Positions 46,975 to 57,428 of a stretch of DNA of 64,000 bases are shown here, one piece after another. Numbering within the stretch: the stretch's first letter is position 1; the number at the start of each line of letters is the position of its first letter. The notes beneath the pieces are model-generated. The model ran no database searches. It saw only the letters and a program-made list of their open reading frames with translations, and was not told where the DNA came from. A program made the position numbers and the translations under genes. The stretch covers positions 398,054 to 462,053 of the forward strand of contig MU270020.1 of NCBI GenBank assembly GCA_021432635.1, written 5' to 3'. The stretch comes from Thozetella sp. PMI_491 (lineage: Eukaryota > Ascomycota > Sordariomycetes > Chaetosphaeriales > Chaetosphaeriaceae).

Positions 46975-48405
46975 ATGGTCAAGTCCGAAGAATACTGGCT
47001 TCGCCCACTCGGATGGGAACACGACCCCGAGGAAGAGCGGATTCGGTTCTCTACCTTTGACTACCTCTCCGCCTGCGTCTACAACAGTTACGCCCTCTTC
47101 TTCAACCTGGAAGATAAAGAGAGACCCAAAGTGATTGAGGCGCTCAAAGATAGCCTAGAAAGAACTCTCTCGCAGTGTAGACAGCTTGTCGGAACTGTGC
47201 AGAAGAATGAGGAAGATGATGACCACTCTTTTGTGAAGAAGCGAGACTCCGCCGTCAAGTTTTTAGTCAAGTACTTCGAGGCCGGAGACAATGTCCCCTC
47301 CTTCTCGGATATCGAGGAGGCTCATTTCACCTCGGCATGCCTCGGGAATATTCCCAACTTCGTTGTTCACGGGATGGAGTACGGCGAGCGCCCCGAGTGT
47401 CTTCCAAGCGCGAAGCCCATCATTGCAGCTTTCCAGGCCAACTTTATCCCCGGAGGACTTATTTTCATCATCAACAGCCACCACTACTCCAACGATATTA
47501 TGGGATGGGCCGGTTTTGTACGCCAGCTAGCCGAGAACTGCGCCTCTGTCCTCAACCAAACGGCATTCCCGTCCTGGGATCCGGCCAACCTTGATGCCAC
47601 CCGCTTCACTACGGCGGACTTTCCCACAGAGAATAAAGTCGACGGCCCTGTTCCTCCGGAACGACACCCCCTTCTGAAGGGAAACTATGCGCTTCTCTTC
47701 CATCTGCCCAAGAGCAAGGCAGCCCAGCTCAAGGAGTTGGCGACGCCGGGGAAAGAGGGAGAGACTTGGATCTCTACTTACGACGCATTCTCGGCCTTCC
47801 TGTGGCGTATACTGACCAAGCACCGCACGTCACTGTACGACGCGGACCCGGAAGCTACACCACTCTTCGCGGAAGCCGTTGACATGCGACGGCGTGCGGA
47901 TCCACCCGTTGCGCCACGGCAGCAGCGAAACTTATTCTGGGCCGCATTATCGGCGGACTATCCAGACCACTTCACGGTCAAACAGGTGGTGTCTGAGGTG
48001 CCGTTGTCGGAACTCGCAGCCAAGATTCGCACCATGACCAACAGCATGAACCACGGAGTCATTGACAAGGCCCTTGACATGCTCGCACCCATCCGCGATA
48101 AAACGAGCCTCTTCACGCGCGTTGACTCGTTCCCGCCGCTGAGCGTCATCACCACCGACTGGCGGGAAGCGGATGTGTGCAGGGCCGACTTTGGCTTTGC
48201 GCGGCCCCGGGCCTACCGGCACCTCTTCAGCACCGTGACCGCGAGCTTGATCCTCATCTACCCTCCCCGCGCCTCAGACTCCGCCGATGAGGGCTGCGAA
48301 TTTGTCATTTCTATTGAGACGGACATTATTAAACCGCTCCTTGAGGACACTGAAATGAACAAGTTCTTTGAGTTTAGGGGTTACGAAGTTGACACCGAGA
48401 AATGA
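46975..48405 (+). CDS. BAHD-family acyltransferase (trichothecene 3-O-acetyltransferase-like)
   Basis: A single exon of 476 residues from the first ATG at 46975 (MVKSEEYWLRPLGWE); the open frame reaches further up only through non-ATG codons. The catalytic HxxxD motif is INSHHYSNDIMGW, with H170 and D174. The structural DFGWG motif appears in the variant form ADFGFARP near residue 404. Two-domain BAHD size and the FSTFDYLSACVYNSYALFF start agree with fungal O-acetyltransferases. These use acetyl-CoA or another acyl-CoA to acylate hydroxyls or amines of metabolites. As the last gene of the 38.9-48.4 kb metabolic group, it may perform a final decoration. The substrate cannot be read from sequence. 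Confidence 0.9.
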   Translation: MVKSEEYWLRPLGWEHDPEEERIRFSTFDYLSACVYNSYALFFNLEDKERPKVIEALKDSLERTLSQCRQLVGTVQKNEEDDDHSFVKKRDSAVKFLVKYFEAGDNVPSFSDIEEAHFTSACLGNIPNFVVHGMEYGERPECLPSAKPIIAAFQANFIPGGLIFIINSHHYSNDIMGWAGFVRQLAENCASVLNQTAFPSWDPANLDATRFTTADFPTENKVDGPVPPERHPLLKGNYALLFHLPKSKAAQLKELATPGKEGETWISTYDAFSAFLWRILTKHRTSLYDADPEATPLFAEAVDMRRRADPPVAPRQQRNLFWAALSADYPDHFTVKQVVSEVPLSELAAKIRTMTNSMNHGVIDKALDMLAPIRDKTSLFTRVDSFPPLSVITTDWREADVCRADFGFARPRAYRHLFSTVTASLILIYPPRASDSADEGCEFVISIETDIIKPLLEDTEMNKFFEFRGYEVDTEK

Positions 48406-49025
48406 TTAAATCTGCTGGAATTCATCCCTTGGTGATCCTGCGAGAGATGACAATCATCATGCAGCATCGTTGGGCAACCTCTGCGCTTGAATATGGCGAG
48501 AAGGAGTTTTTCTTCTTCTTCTTCTGTACGGGGAATCAATCACTCGCTCTTGGGATCAAGGCTAGCAGAAGCCTTCTGCCATTCGTTCAGCTTTTAAATA
48601 GAGTGAATCTCAAGTGGATGATCTTACTGCCTGCTATATTGATCCATAGTTCAAAGTCGGGCAACTCCATGAATCATAGGAACGTCTAGAACTACACAGC
48701 CACTCGCTACTCCCTCTGTCCGGCAAGACGAGGAGTGGGAGACTGGTCTCGAGAGACACAATAAATATATTCCCGGATATATAGGTATGAACGCAGCTTG
48801 TTAGATAGGCTAGCAGCAGCCGTCAAAGCCGGTCGAGAGCTGTAAATATAGACTGCCAGGATAGACAGGGTTAGGGTTGTGCGCCCTGCCGACAGCTCCA
48901 AGATGTCTCCCGGCAGGCAAGTCGCCTCGGACGTGCCCATCAACATTTGGAGAGATGGTCTCAAGGCCCAGACCGACAAACGTGCACCACCATCCTTCTT
49001 GCCGCGGAGCGATGCAGCGCCCACC
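48406..49025. other. Intergenic region before dynactin p62
   Basis: A 620-base gap. It contains a short TTC microsatellite at 48509-48524 and an AT-rich part near 48760-48790. The frame before the dynactin ATG is open upstream to 48879 but reads as leader. No other gene is supported. Confidence 0.45.
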
Positions 49026-50786
49026 ATGGCGCCTCTAACACCCTACACATACATCCAATGCCCTTGTTCCGACCCATCAACGATCGATCACCCGGCCGAC
49101 GCCTCGTCCCCCACGAACGCGGAGCTCGACGATGACGAGCGCACCTTCGACCCTAGGGCACCTCGAGCCAACTATAGCTTGTACCCCCTCGAGCACCTCC
49201 TGTACTGCGAGGATTGCCACCAAATACGGTGCCCGCGTTGCGTCTCCGAGGAGATTGTGACCTTCTACTGCCCGTCATGCTTGTTTGAAGTGCCCAGCAG
49301 CAACATCAAGAGCGAGGGCAACAGATGCACCCGCAGCTGTTTCCAGTGCCCTATCTGCATCGGCCACCTCACAACCGTCTCTCTCGAATCCTCCCCCGAT
49401 GCGAGCCTCCTCGCAGCCTCGAATACAGGGACGGCTCAGCCGTCTGGCCCTTTCATCCTCTGCTGCTCCTACTGCCAGTGGAACTCTACTGAGATTGGGA
49501 TCAAGTTCGACAAGGCCAATGGAATCTACTCACAGCTGGCCAAGCTGCGCAATGGCGGCCTGCCTAGGCTGACGGCCAAGGAGCGTAAGGAGCGTCGCAA
49601 GGATAGCGTGCCTGGCCCCGAGTCGGGCTTGGCATCCGCAGCGCCGGTCATGAGCGCGCGGAGTACTAGCCCCGCCGAGAACGAAGCCTTGGACATCGAA
49701 GCGCAGTTTGCGAACCTCAAGACTTTCTACCAGGGCCAGCTGTCGGACACGGGATCGAGCGCGGCGGGCTTGTCCGGGTTGGGCGACCTGGGTTTCGCAT
49801 CGCCCAACTCGTTGTCCCGGATCATGAGCATTTACACGGGCGGAAATCTTCACGACAAGAAGTCGCGGGCCAAGACGGGGGCCATGCGGGAGGCACTCGA
49901 CGCGGACGAGGGCTTCCGAGTGGCCGACCTTGACGAATCTGCCGCGATCGAGAAGCTGCGTGAGGACGGCTACGAAGGCACGAATTCGGCCGAGCAGGCG
50001 ACGAACCAACCGCTCAACCAGGCCAGCGCCGATCTCTACGGCCGCAACCGCTTCTCCTCGGAGTTGCGGCCCATACCCTACCTCCTGCGAACCAAGCGGT
50101 CGAAGCGATGCCCGATCTGCCGGCACATCATCACCAAGCCCGAGAGCAAAGTGTCGTCAAACCGCTTCCGCATCCGCCTGGTCGCGAATAACTACATGCC
50201 CAGCATCCAGATCCGGCCGCTGACTGTCGCCGAGGGCGGCACCGGGCCGACCGAGACGCTCACGTCGCTGAAGCCAGTCCCGTTCCTCCTCACCTTTGTG
50301 AACCCGATCTTCGAGACGGTCAAGGTGACGCTGGCCACGCCGACGGCGACCCCGGGCCGGTTCAGCAGCAAGGTCACCGTGTTCTGCCCACAGTTCGAGA
50401 TCGATGCCAACACGGACGTGTGGGATGAGGCGCTCAAGGACGGAGACAAAGACAAGCGGCGCCGGAAAGGTGAGGAGGGCGAGGGGGGGATAGGCAAGAT
50501 CTGGGAGCGGGGTCGGAACTGGGTCAGCGTCGTGGTTGAGGTGGTGCCCGCCTCGCTGCGACTGGACCTGCTCTCCGTGACGAACCCGGACAAGGACGTC
50601 GACAAGGGCCCGCTACGGGAAGACGAGGATATCCTAGAGATTCCCATGTTTATCCGCGTGGAATGGGAGACTGAGGGAGGCGGCGACGAGGTCGGCACTG
50701 CCCCTAACAAGGAGAAAGATGCCAAGGAGAAGCGAGAGCTTGCATACTGGTGTGTACTTGGGCTTGGGCGCATTAGCCAGGGTTAG
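49026..50786 (+). CDS. Dynactin subunit 4 (p62)
   Basis: A single exon of 586 residues. The start MAPLTPYTYIQCPC is chosen for its strong context (CCACCATGG) and family match; an upstream in-frame ATG at 48879 is rejected. Zinc-binding cysteine pairs are present: CEDCHQIRCPRC, FYCPSC, FQCPIC, CCSYC and, in the second half, KRCPICRHIITKPE. Between them is a linker with LDIEAQFANLKTFYQGQL. The C-terminal beta-rich part includes VPFLLTFVNPIFETVKVTL. p62 sits at the pointed end of the dynactin complex and links dynein motors to cargo and the cortex; in Neurospora the homologue was found as a ropy gene. Conserved single-copy housekeeping gene. Confidence 0.94.
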   Translation: MAPLTPYTYIQCPCSDPSTIDHPADASSPTNAELDDDERTFDPRAPRANYSLYPLEHLLYCEDCHQIRCPRCVSEEIVTFYCPSCLFEVPSSNIKSEGNRCTRSCFQCPICIGHLTTVSLESSPDASLLAASNTGTAQPSGPFILCCSYCQWNSTEIGIKFDKANGIYSQLAKLRNGGLPRLTAKERKERRKDSVPGPESGLASAAPVMSARSTSPAENEALDIEAQFANLKTFYQGQLSDTGSSAAGLSGLGDLGFASPNSLSRIMSIYTGGNLHDKKSRAKTGAMREALDADEGFRVADLDESAAIEKLREDGYEGTNSAEQATNQPLNQASADLYGRNRFSSELRPIPYLLRTKRSKRCPICRHIITKPESKVSSNRFRIRLVANNYMPSIQIRPLTVAEGGTGPTETLTSLKPVPFLLTFVNPIFETVKVTLATPTATPGRFSSKVTVFCPQFEIDANTDVWDEALKDGDKDKRRRKGEEGEGGIGKIWERGRNWVSVVVEVVPASLRLDLLSVTNPDKDVDKGPLREDEDILEIPMFIRVEWETEGGGDEVGTAPNKEKDAKEKRELAYWCVLGLGRISQG

Positions 50787-51051
50787 ATGCCGGAATTACG
50801 ATACCCCCGTGCTTGGTACTTTTTTCTTTCCCTTTAACAATCGACATGCACCGGGCCATGTGTGAGAGCAAGTATTGAGTTTGGCTGTGTGAGAATCCCT
50901 CAGGCTTGTATTAGAAGACACAAGCTAAGCTAGACGCCGTTCCTTTTGGACTGCCCTGAATGCATTGCAAAGCCCCTAACCCGATCTCAATCCATTGGGT
51001 AATCCTTGATGCACTATCCTCACCCGAACCTCGCCTGCCACCCTGAACCGT

Positions 51052-52030
51052 TTAGTACTCGCCACCGGTCTGGGGGAACTCGAACACGACGCCACGGCCG
51101 GTCAACCGGCGGTAGACCTCGGAGTAGGTGTCGAGGCGGTAGTCAACGCCACCGCGCTCCTTCTCGTCGAGGATGACCTTGAGGGTCTTGGAGCCGTCCT
51201 CCTTGGTGCGGAGGCGCTTGCCGACGATCTCGACGGGGTAGACGAGATCGGTCAGGATAGCATCGTGGACGGCAGTCAGAGTGCGCGAGCGGGGGCGCTT
51301 CTGCTTCTGGGTGTTGCGCGAGCGGGCGGAACGCTTGGGGCGGGGGAGGATGCGGCGCGAGGCGAGGATCAGGACGTGGCGGTCCGAGAACTTCTTCTCG
51401 AGCTCACGGGTGAGGCTGCGGGACATCGTTAGTACCGCTGTTTGGTTGCCTCGCAGGCACTGTAGGTTGAGGTCGACGCAAAAACTTACCGCTGCTGCAC
51501 ACGGTGGAAACCCTGCAGGGAAGGGACGGGGACAAAGATGACAATAGCCTTCTTGCCGTGGCCAACTTCGATCTATTACAAGATCCAAAGTTAGCATGCG
51601 AGCTCCAGGATGACATGGCAATCAATCCTTGGACCGCTTCCCGTCCTATTCCACGAGCTTTAGCAGTACTGATGTGTCCGACGTTGTGGCCCTTGGACGG
51701 CGAGGGGCGCCCTGGGACAGAGCGCCGCCCGCCATCCGCCCTCCACGCCCTCGACCAATCTCCCACGCAAGACTCGGCGGCACGACGACCGCGCTCGGTG
51801 TGGAACAGGATATCGGGGGTGGTTCGCAGATCTTCTCGCGATGCGTTTGGGGCCTTTCAGCGGCTGCTCACCTCGCGGGCCGAGACGAACTGCAGAGGCC
51901 GGAGGGCGACCTTTAGATCGGCAGTGTTGGTCTCGAGATCGTAGAGCGCGCCAGCAATGGCCTGCTCCAGCTCGGAGGGGTTCTGCCGCGACGGGCTGTT
52001 GGGCGCGATCTTGTTGACGGAGGCAGACAT
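51052..52030 (-). CDS. rps7: 40S ribosomal protein eS7 (RPS7)
   Basis: Exons 52030-51872, 51572-51490 and 51415-51052 give 201 residues, the expected length. The first intron is 299 bases, long for this window but common in fungal ribosomal-protein genes. The second is 74 bases with a TACTAACG branch site; its join completes the arginine codon in [13 protein letters not shown]. Conserved blocks are [57 protein letters not shown] and [20 protein letters not shown]. The protein is a small-subunit component needed for 18S rRNA maturation. I looked for box C/D elements in the long intron and saw none. The gene diverges from the DUF7704 protein. Confidence 0.96.
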
Positions 52031-52408
52031 CTTGGGTGCTGTTGTCGATGTTCGAGGTCTGAGGCGAAATTTCTCAGAGGTCTGAGATAAAGAGCAATTG
52101 GCCCAATTTTCGTTGGTTAGGGCTCAGGGTTTTTTTCGTGTGTGCGGGACGTTCGCCAAAAGGGAAGGCGGTCTACAACGGCGACATAGGCAACTTTTGG
52201 TGGGGCAGTCAACATCACGGGCTTGGAGCCATTCTCCAATCACATTGTCCCATGGCCCCTGCGAAAAAGCGCCTGTGCTTCGAAACGAGCAAGTAAAACG
52301 CATCGAAAGGTTATCTTGCTGCGGACGGCACCAATCTCACCTGGAGGCTTATGCCACTGTTCTCTGGAATTCAAGGCTGATATAAATACCTTAACACACT
52401 CGCACCCA
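52031..52408. promoter_or_regulatory. Divergent promoter of rps7 and the DUF7704 gene
   Basis: A 378-base gap with both start codons pointing outward, so both promoters share it. It contains CT-rich stretches near the rps7 start. No specific factor site is claimed. Confidence 0.5.
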
Positions 52409-52936
52409 ATGGCCAGCGACAGCAAGGCTTCCTCATCTGCCAACCCGCCGGCAACAAGGCTGGGCAAGGTCGGAGTTTCACTCCCTTTCGTGTACCGGCT
52501 CTTCTTCCTCGTCATCGAGCCCATCTCGGCTGTGGTCGGGGCCTACTATGCACACTTGGGTCAGGATGAATACCTCAGGTTGACCCACGCGGCTTCTGCG
52601 CCATCGCCAATCCCGCTCGGCACGTCCATCGCCATGTCGCAGCTCGCCAACCTCTACTTTTTCTTCGCCATCAATGAAGCGCTCGTGCTCCGGTCGACCT
52701 CTGACCTCAAGGTCTGGAAGACGGTCCTCTTCTGCCTCCTGGTTGGGGATCTGGGCCACCTCTACACCGTCCGGAGCCTTGGTCCCGAGATCTACTGGAG
52801 CTTCTCGCGCTGGAACGCTATTGACTGGGGCAACATCCCCTTTGTATACCTGGGAGCCTCCCTGAGGATTGCGTTCCTGGCCGACGTCGGGCTTGGGAAC
52901 CAGGGGAGGAAGCTGATCAAGAAGCGTGCGGCTTGA
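52409..52936 (+). CDS. DUF7704 small membrane protein
   Basis: A single exon of 175 residues from ATG 52409 (MASDSKASSSANPPATR). After a 25-residue hydrophilic tail come about four hydrophobic segments. The family-like start is VSLPFVYRLFFLVIEPISAV followed by GAYYAH. Further segments are QLANLYFFFAINEALVL, VWKTVLFCLLVGDLGHLY and IPFVYLGASLRIAFLADVG. The protein ends with a basic KKR tail that could act as an ER-retention signal. The domain is known in ascomycetes without a function; an ER or plasma-membrane location is inferred. An upstream in-frame ATG at 52223 lies in leader-like sequence and is rejected. Confidence 0.8.
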   Translation: MASDSKASSSANPPATRLGKVGVSLPFVYRLFFLVIEPISAVVGAYYAHLGQDEYLRLTHAASAPSPIPLGTSIAMSQLANLYFFFAINEALVLRSTSDLKVWKTVLFCLLVGDLGHLYTVRSLGPEIYWSFSRWNAIDWGNIPFVYLGASLRIAFLADVGLGNQGRKLIKKRAA

Positions 52937-53956
52937 GAGAGCCCCTAGCGATGCCTGTGGCACTGGAGCATTGGGGCACTGGAGCACTGGAACACACGGA
53001 GAAGACTCCGGGGAATACGCCGGAACAAGAATGCCGCGCGCGTCCGGTGTGCCGTGGCGTCTCTAGCCCGAACAGCGGAGCTCGTCGCGGAGCCTAGCCC
53101 CACAGCGCCTCAAGTAGTTGGAGAAAATACTAGAATCCCAGCCAGCCCGGCAGAAGAATGTACCACATCGCCGCTGGGCGATCGGAAGACTATTCGATGC
53201 ATGGATCTTTGTGGCAACGAGAAAAACCCATGATTGGTAGTTGTCCGGAATTGCAGATGGAGATTGCAACGTGATCGCCGGACCCTACTACCGGCTCGCT
53301 GGGCGGGAAACGCTTTCAAGGCTCTCGCCTTTGTCCCATGGCAATGGCTCTAGATATAGCGTCCTTACCCCGAACAGCCCCGTGAGACGCCACCGGGGCC
53401 TCGACCCCAAGACCTGGAAGTCTCCTTTTCTCGGGGAAAGGCCAGGCGAGCCCAGCACCAGGCTGCTGGGCGGCTGGAACACCCATCGTTCGGAACGAAG
53501 ACCCGGCGCTTATTCGTGGGAAAATCGGCATGACCCCTCATTTTATCCGGGCGGCCCTCCTGCCAACTCGTCATCCATGGCTAGTGGCCTCACTAACATG
53601 GTGGGGGTGCCAGCTCGCGGAGCTCGAGGCGTTGCACTCATGCCGGAGACCCCGCGGCGGGAATACTCGCTGGGGCCAGGGGACCAAGATGCGGGATGTA
53701 ATGAAAAGCGCGGCGATGTCGCTGCCCCGCCTCGAGTCAAAGCCTTGGCTGGGTCCTCTCCAGAGTTGGGTTGAAATAACAATTCTTCTTGCAGTGAATC
53801 TTGGAACTGCTTTCTTCCTCCACTCCACTCTCTTCTCTCTGCACCGAGCGCACTCTCCCCTGTCTGTCATCTGTCGAGACAACTTGCCACTCTAGAAGTG
53901 TCCAGCTATTCAACACCTCCACCCCTCCTCTCCACCCCCCCGCGCCGCACTTCACG
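52937..53956. other. Intergenic region between DUF7704 gene and alcohol dehydrogenase
   Basis: 1.0 kb. A 177-codon frame at 53241-53774 is the longest but has three equally open antisense frames, no domain and no signal peptide, so it is not called. The last 150 bases before 53957 are CT/CAC-rich and read as the 5' leader of the dehydrogenase. Confidence 0.45.
52959..52986. repeat. Short tandem repeat, 16-base period
   Basis: GGCACTGGAGCA occurs at 52959-52970 and again at 52975-52986, with a partial third copy, just after the DUF7704 stop codon. Probably replication slippage. Confidence 0.8.
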
Positions 53957-55169
53957 ATGCCTTACCCAGAGCAGTTCACTGGCTTCCAGGTCAATGGACC
54001 GGAGACCTGGCTCGAGTTCCACAAGAACGAGTTCCAGCCGAAGCCCTTCGGCGACTACGATGTTGACATCAAGATCGAGTGCTGCGGTGTCTGCGGTAGT
54101 GATGTACACACCATTAGCGGGGGCTGGGGCGAGCAGCACTTTCCCCTCGCTGTTGGACACGGTGAGTTTCTGCCCGCACCCACACAACGGGCGCCGAGCT
54201 CCCGAGGAGGCGGTCCGCTGACGGCAGCTTAGAGATCGTCGGCAAGGCCATCCGGGTGGGCCCCAAGGTCACCCTGATCAAGGAGGGCCAGCGCGTCGGC
54301 GTCGGCGCCCAGTCTTACGCGTGCCTCGAGTGCCGCCAGTGCAAGAATGACAATGAGACCTACTGCAAGCAGCAATTGGACACCTACGGTGCCGTCTGGC
54401 CCGACTCGGGCGTCGTGTCGCAGGGTGGTTACTCATCCCACGTCCGGACCCACCAGCACTGGTTCGTATCCTCCGCGTATACCCTCCACACTCCTCAGGC
54501 TCCAAGCTCATGATTCACAGGGTGTTCCCGATCCCCGATGGCCTCGAGAGCGCGGTCGCCGCACCCATGCTCTGCGCCGGCCTGACTGCCTACTCACCAC
54601 TTGTGCGCAACGGCGCCGGGCCAGGGAAGAAGGTGGGTATCGTCGGTCTGGGCGGCATCGGCCACTTTGGCGTCCTCTTCGCCAAGGCGCTCGGCGCTGA
54701 GGTGTGGGCGATTAGCCGCTCGCACGCTAAGGAGGCCGACTCGAAGAAGCTCGGAGCCGATGGCTTCCTCGCCACCGCCGACAAGGACTGGAACAAGCCG
54801 CACGAGATGACGTTTGACCTGATCATCAACACCGCCAACAGCTCTGAGGGCTTCGACCTGAACGCCTACCTCAGCCTGCTCGATGTCCACGGCAAGTGGG
54901 TCAGCGTTGGTCTGCCCGAGGACGAGGGCCTGCGCGTGCGCAACCAGACCCTGCTCGGCAACGGCTGCTTCATGGGCAGCTCCCACCTGGGCAGCCGGAA
55001 GGAGACGCTCGAGATGCTGCAGCTTGCCGCCGATAAGGGCATCAAGTCGTGGTTGGAGGAGGTGCCCATCAGCAGTGAGAACCTGTCCAAGGTGATGGAG
55101 AGGCTGAAGAAGAACGACGTGCGGTATCGCTTCTGCATGACCAACTACGACGACCAGTTCGGTGCCTAA
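53957..55169 (+). CDS. NADP-dependent zinc alcohol dehydrogenase (CAD/Adh6-like)
   Basis: Exons 53957-54161, 54233-54461 and 54521-55169 give 360 residues, the normal size for medium-chain dehydrogenases. The catalytic zinc site is CGVCGSDVHT plus VGHEIVG, where the glutamate is completed across the first intron. The structural zinc cysteines are CLECRQC and C in NDNETYC. The Rossmann motif GLGGIGHFGVLFAKALGAEV is followed by AISRS rather than an acidic residue, which favours NADP. Members reduce aromatic and aliphatic aldehydes such as cinnamaldehyde in the cytosol. The second intron begins with the less common GTTCGT donor; the HW-VFPIPD join supports it. Confidence 0.94.
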
Positions 55170-55538
55170 GAGGCCCAGCATGTGCTAGGTCATGCTTTCA
55201 CCTGTCGTTCGCCTCCGTAGCCTAAAACAGCGGAGCCGAGCGGACAGTACATCCGGGTTTCGGTGGGGGCAGGCGTCGGTGGTGTATGTCTAAACTGAAT
55301 TGAACGAAATCTTGGCCATATTCTTGTATCCAGTTGGTCCTCCGGTACTTGAATGTTTATGTTTGGTTTTCATCGGCAGCAGGATTCAGGGGTGACGCCA
55401 ACCGCCGAGCGACTACTGTCGCACCGCATACGCACCTCTTAGTCTTGTTGTCTAGAACGCCTGAGATTCGCGTAAGTATACTCGTGTGCAGTGCCATCCC
55501 TATTCAACATGTTGCTCTTCGTGCTACCATGTTTTACA
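55170..55538. other. Intergenic region between alcohol dehydrogenase and decayed 2EXR-like gene
   Basis: 369 bases between two converging 3' ends. No gene, RNA or repeat is supported. Confidence 0.4.
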
Positions 55539-56767
55539 TTATTCCTCGTAGATTAGCAGGTCTTCAACTGCAAGATTGTTCCCTTCAGCCCAGTTAACTT
55601 CATAATCAAAGCTCGTACTCTCCCAGATTTGCTGCTCTATCGTCTCTGCCTGCTCAAGGGTGAGGCCTTCTGATGCTGCCCAGTGCTGCCGACCCCATAC
55701 CGCTGGGAACATCGCCGGGATATCTGCTTTGTAGCGCTTTTCCAAGCATCTAGGCGACGTTTCTTCCCCGAAACATCTCTGACGCAATCTTTTGTGTATT
55801 GTGACGAAAGCTGGCCGAGGGAAGCTACCTGACGCGAAGTGAGGCGCGATTACTGTGTTGGTAGGAGAAAGGTTGGGAAGACCAATGGTGATGGCTTTCA
55901 CCAGGGGGGAGGGCAGTTAATGTGGAATTTGTTATCTGTGAGATGGTAGCGCGTTCATTAATGAAGGACCAGGATGGGAGGTCATCGGGATCGAGATATC
56001 AAGGCCCTCCAGTTGCCCGAGCCGGAAGTTCAAGTTTGGACATATTTCTATCACATATCTACGAGGGCGGTCTGATCCATTTCGCTGGTGCTGCTGGCCG
56101 TCGTTGATAGTATCTGTAGTTCTTCTGTGCTGGCAGGGCTGAAAATTTCTGGAATATATTCGCCGAGGCGATCTTTCAGAGCTTTCAAAAGGCCCAAGGC
56201 AGCCGGAAGGTAGGATCTAATTTTTGGAGCGACAAGCACAACATGTACAGAACATTGCGCGGAGAAGGGCATGCCCCTATAGCTGGGCACCCGTGAACGA
56301 AGCTATCCAGAGTCTCAAGATCAGCGATGTTAATAGTGGCAGAGCTAGCTATGAAGGAGAGGATTTCCGATTGCATGACAAAGGGACGATTAGAAGCGCG
56401 GCTTGGGTATTTTTTAGCACTGGAAGAGAAACTCTGCGCCTTGAACTCTTTAACACATGGTAAACGCCACCGCCAACGTGTCAACGGAAGCAGTGCCGTG
56501 GGGTTGGCCAGGACAGTTTTAGCGTGTCCTCGTCGCTACTTCTTCGCACTCCCAGTGAGGGCCTCAGGAGGAGCGGAATCGGCACATCCAGATAGTGTCA
56601 AGTAGCCCTTCATGAACAGTTCTACGTTCATTGCTGAACAAGTCCAAATCGTGGACTGCACCGACACCTATGAGCGGGTAGATAGCCCAGCGCAGCTCTG
56701 CTGGTAACTGAAAAAGTGGGCTTTGAATCTGGGCGTCCATATTGTAAGAATCGGAGAAACTCGACAT
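55539..56767 (-). pseudogene. Decayed 2EXR/DUF7730-like gene
   Basis: The ATG at 56767 begins a frame with SPLFQLPAELRWAIYPLIG, the entry motif of fungal 2EXR/DUF7730-type proteins. Soon after, a TGA stands where the family has tryptophan before GPHWECEEVA. Further on, similarity hops between frames: NIADLETLDSFVHG in one and SVHVVLVAPKIRSYLPAAL in another, with several stops between. The C-terminal part (55901-55539) is again open and family-like (FVTIHKRLRQRCFGEE, ending VEDLLIYEE). Introns alone do not reconcile all the stops, so I read it as a pseudogene. Members are expanded, lineage-specific and of unknown function. Confidence 0.55.
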
Positions 56768-57428
56768 GACCTTTTGACGAGGGGAAAATGCGCTGCAATG
56801 GGGAAAGGGCCTGTTGGCTGGTGCCCTTTATAGAGAGAGTGGGGGGTATACTAATAAGCGAGCCGCAACAGCTAGGAGCATAGAGAGCTGGACAGCTCCA
56901 TTCCGTATAGTTTTTCTCAGTATCTCTTGCTGGTATAATCACGCTTGATGGGCGGAAGCATGGCTTGGGAGAATGAAGGCAGCGAGCAGTAATGTGAATG
57001 CGAAGGAAAGTCGATTGATAAGTAGGAAAGGACGCAATCTGCCGTAGCTTCTTCCTCCAAGGCATGTCCACCACCGAGAAAATGATTTTGGACAGATGAT
57101 GAAAGAATGAGAGGTCAGAGACGGGTTGAATGAGCTAGTACAGCTCGTGGAAGGGCTAGCAGTTAATAAGGTACTCAGGCTGAGACCCCACTAGACCTCC
57201 ACGTAGGCAATATCCCTATTTCACACAACTTCTCAAGTCATGCATGCTCTCTTCCCCTTGCCCAGTTACATCTCTGTCTCCTATATTCTCCAAGTTTTCG
57301 TATGATCTGCTAGTCGCGCACCCCTGTACCTAGACGGGGCAGCTCAGCTGCTGGTGGCCGAAGTTAGCGAAACTTACTTGGGATCCGCCATTCGCATCGC
57401 AGTGACCTGTGAGAGTTCAGATTGACAA
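56768..57428. other. Intergenic region upstream of the decayed gene
   Basis: 661 bases. A minus-strand frame (56628-57074) overlaps the pseudogene start in another register and has no domain. The rest is AT-rich. Confidence 0.4.

Noticed and set aside
51573-51871. Possible snoRNA in the long first intron of rps7
   Set aside because: No RTGATGA/CTGA box pair with sensible spacing could be seen on the sense strand.
53241-53774. 177-codon frame before the alcohol dehydrogenase
   Set aside because: Several antisense frames are equally open and there is no domain; likely chance in GC-rich DNA.
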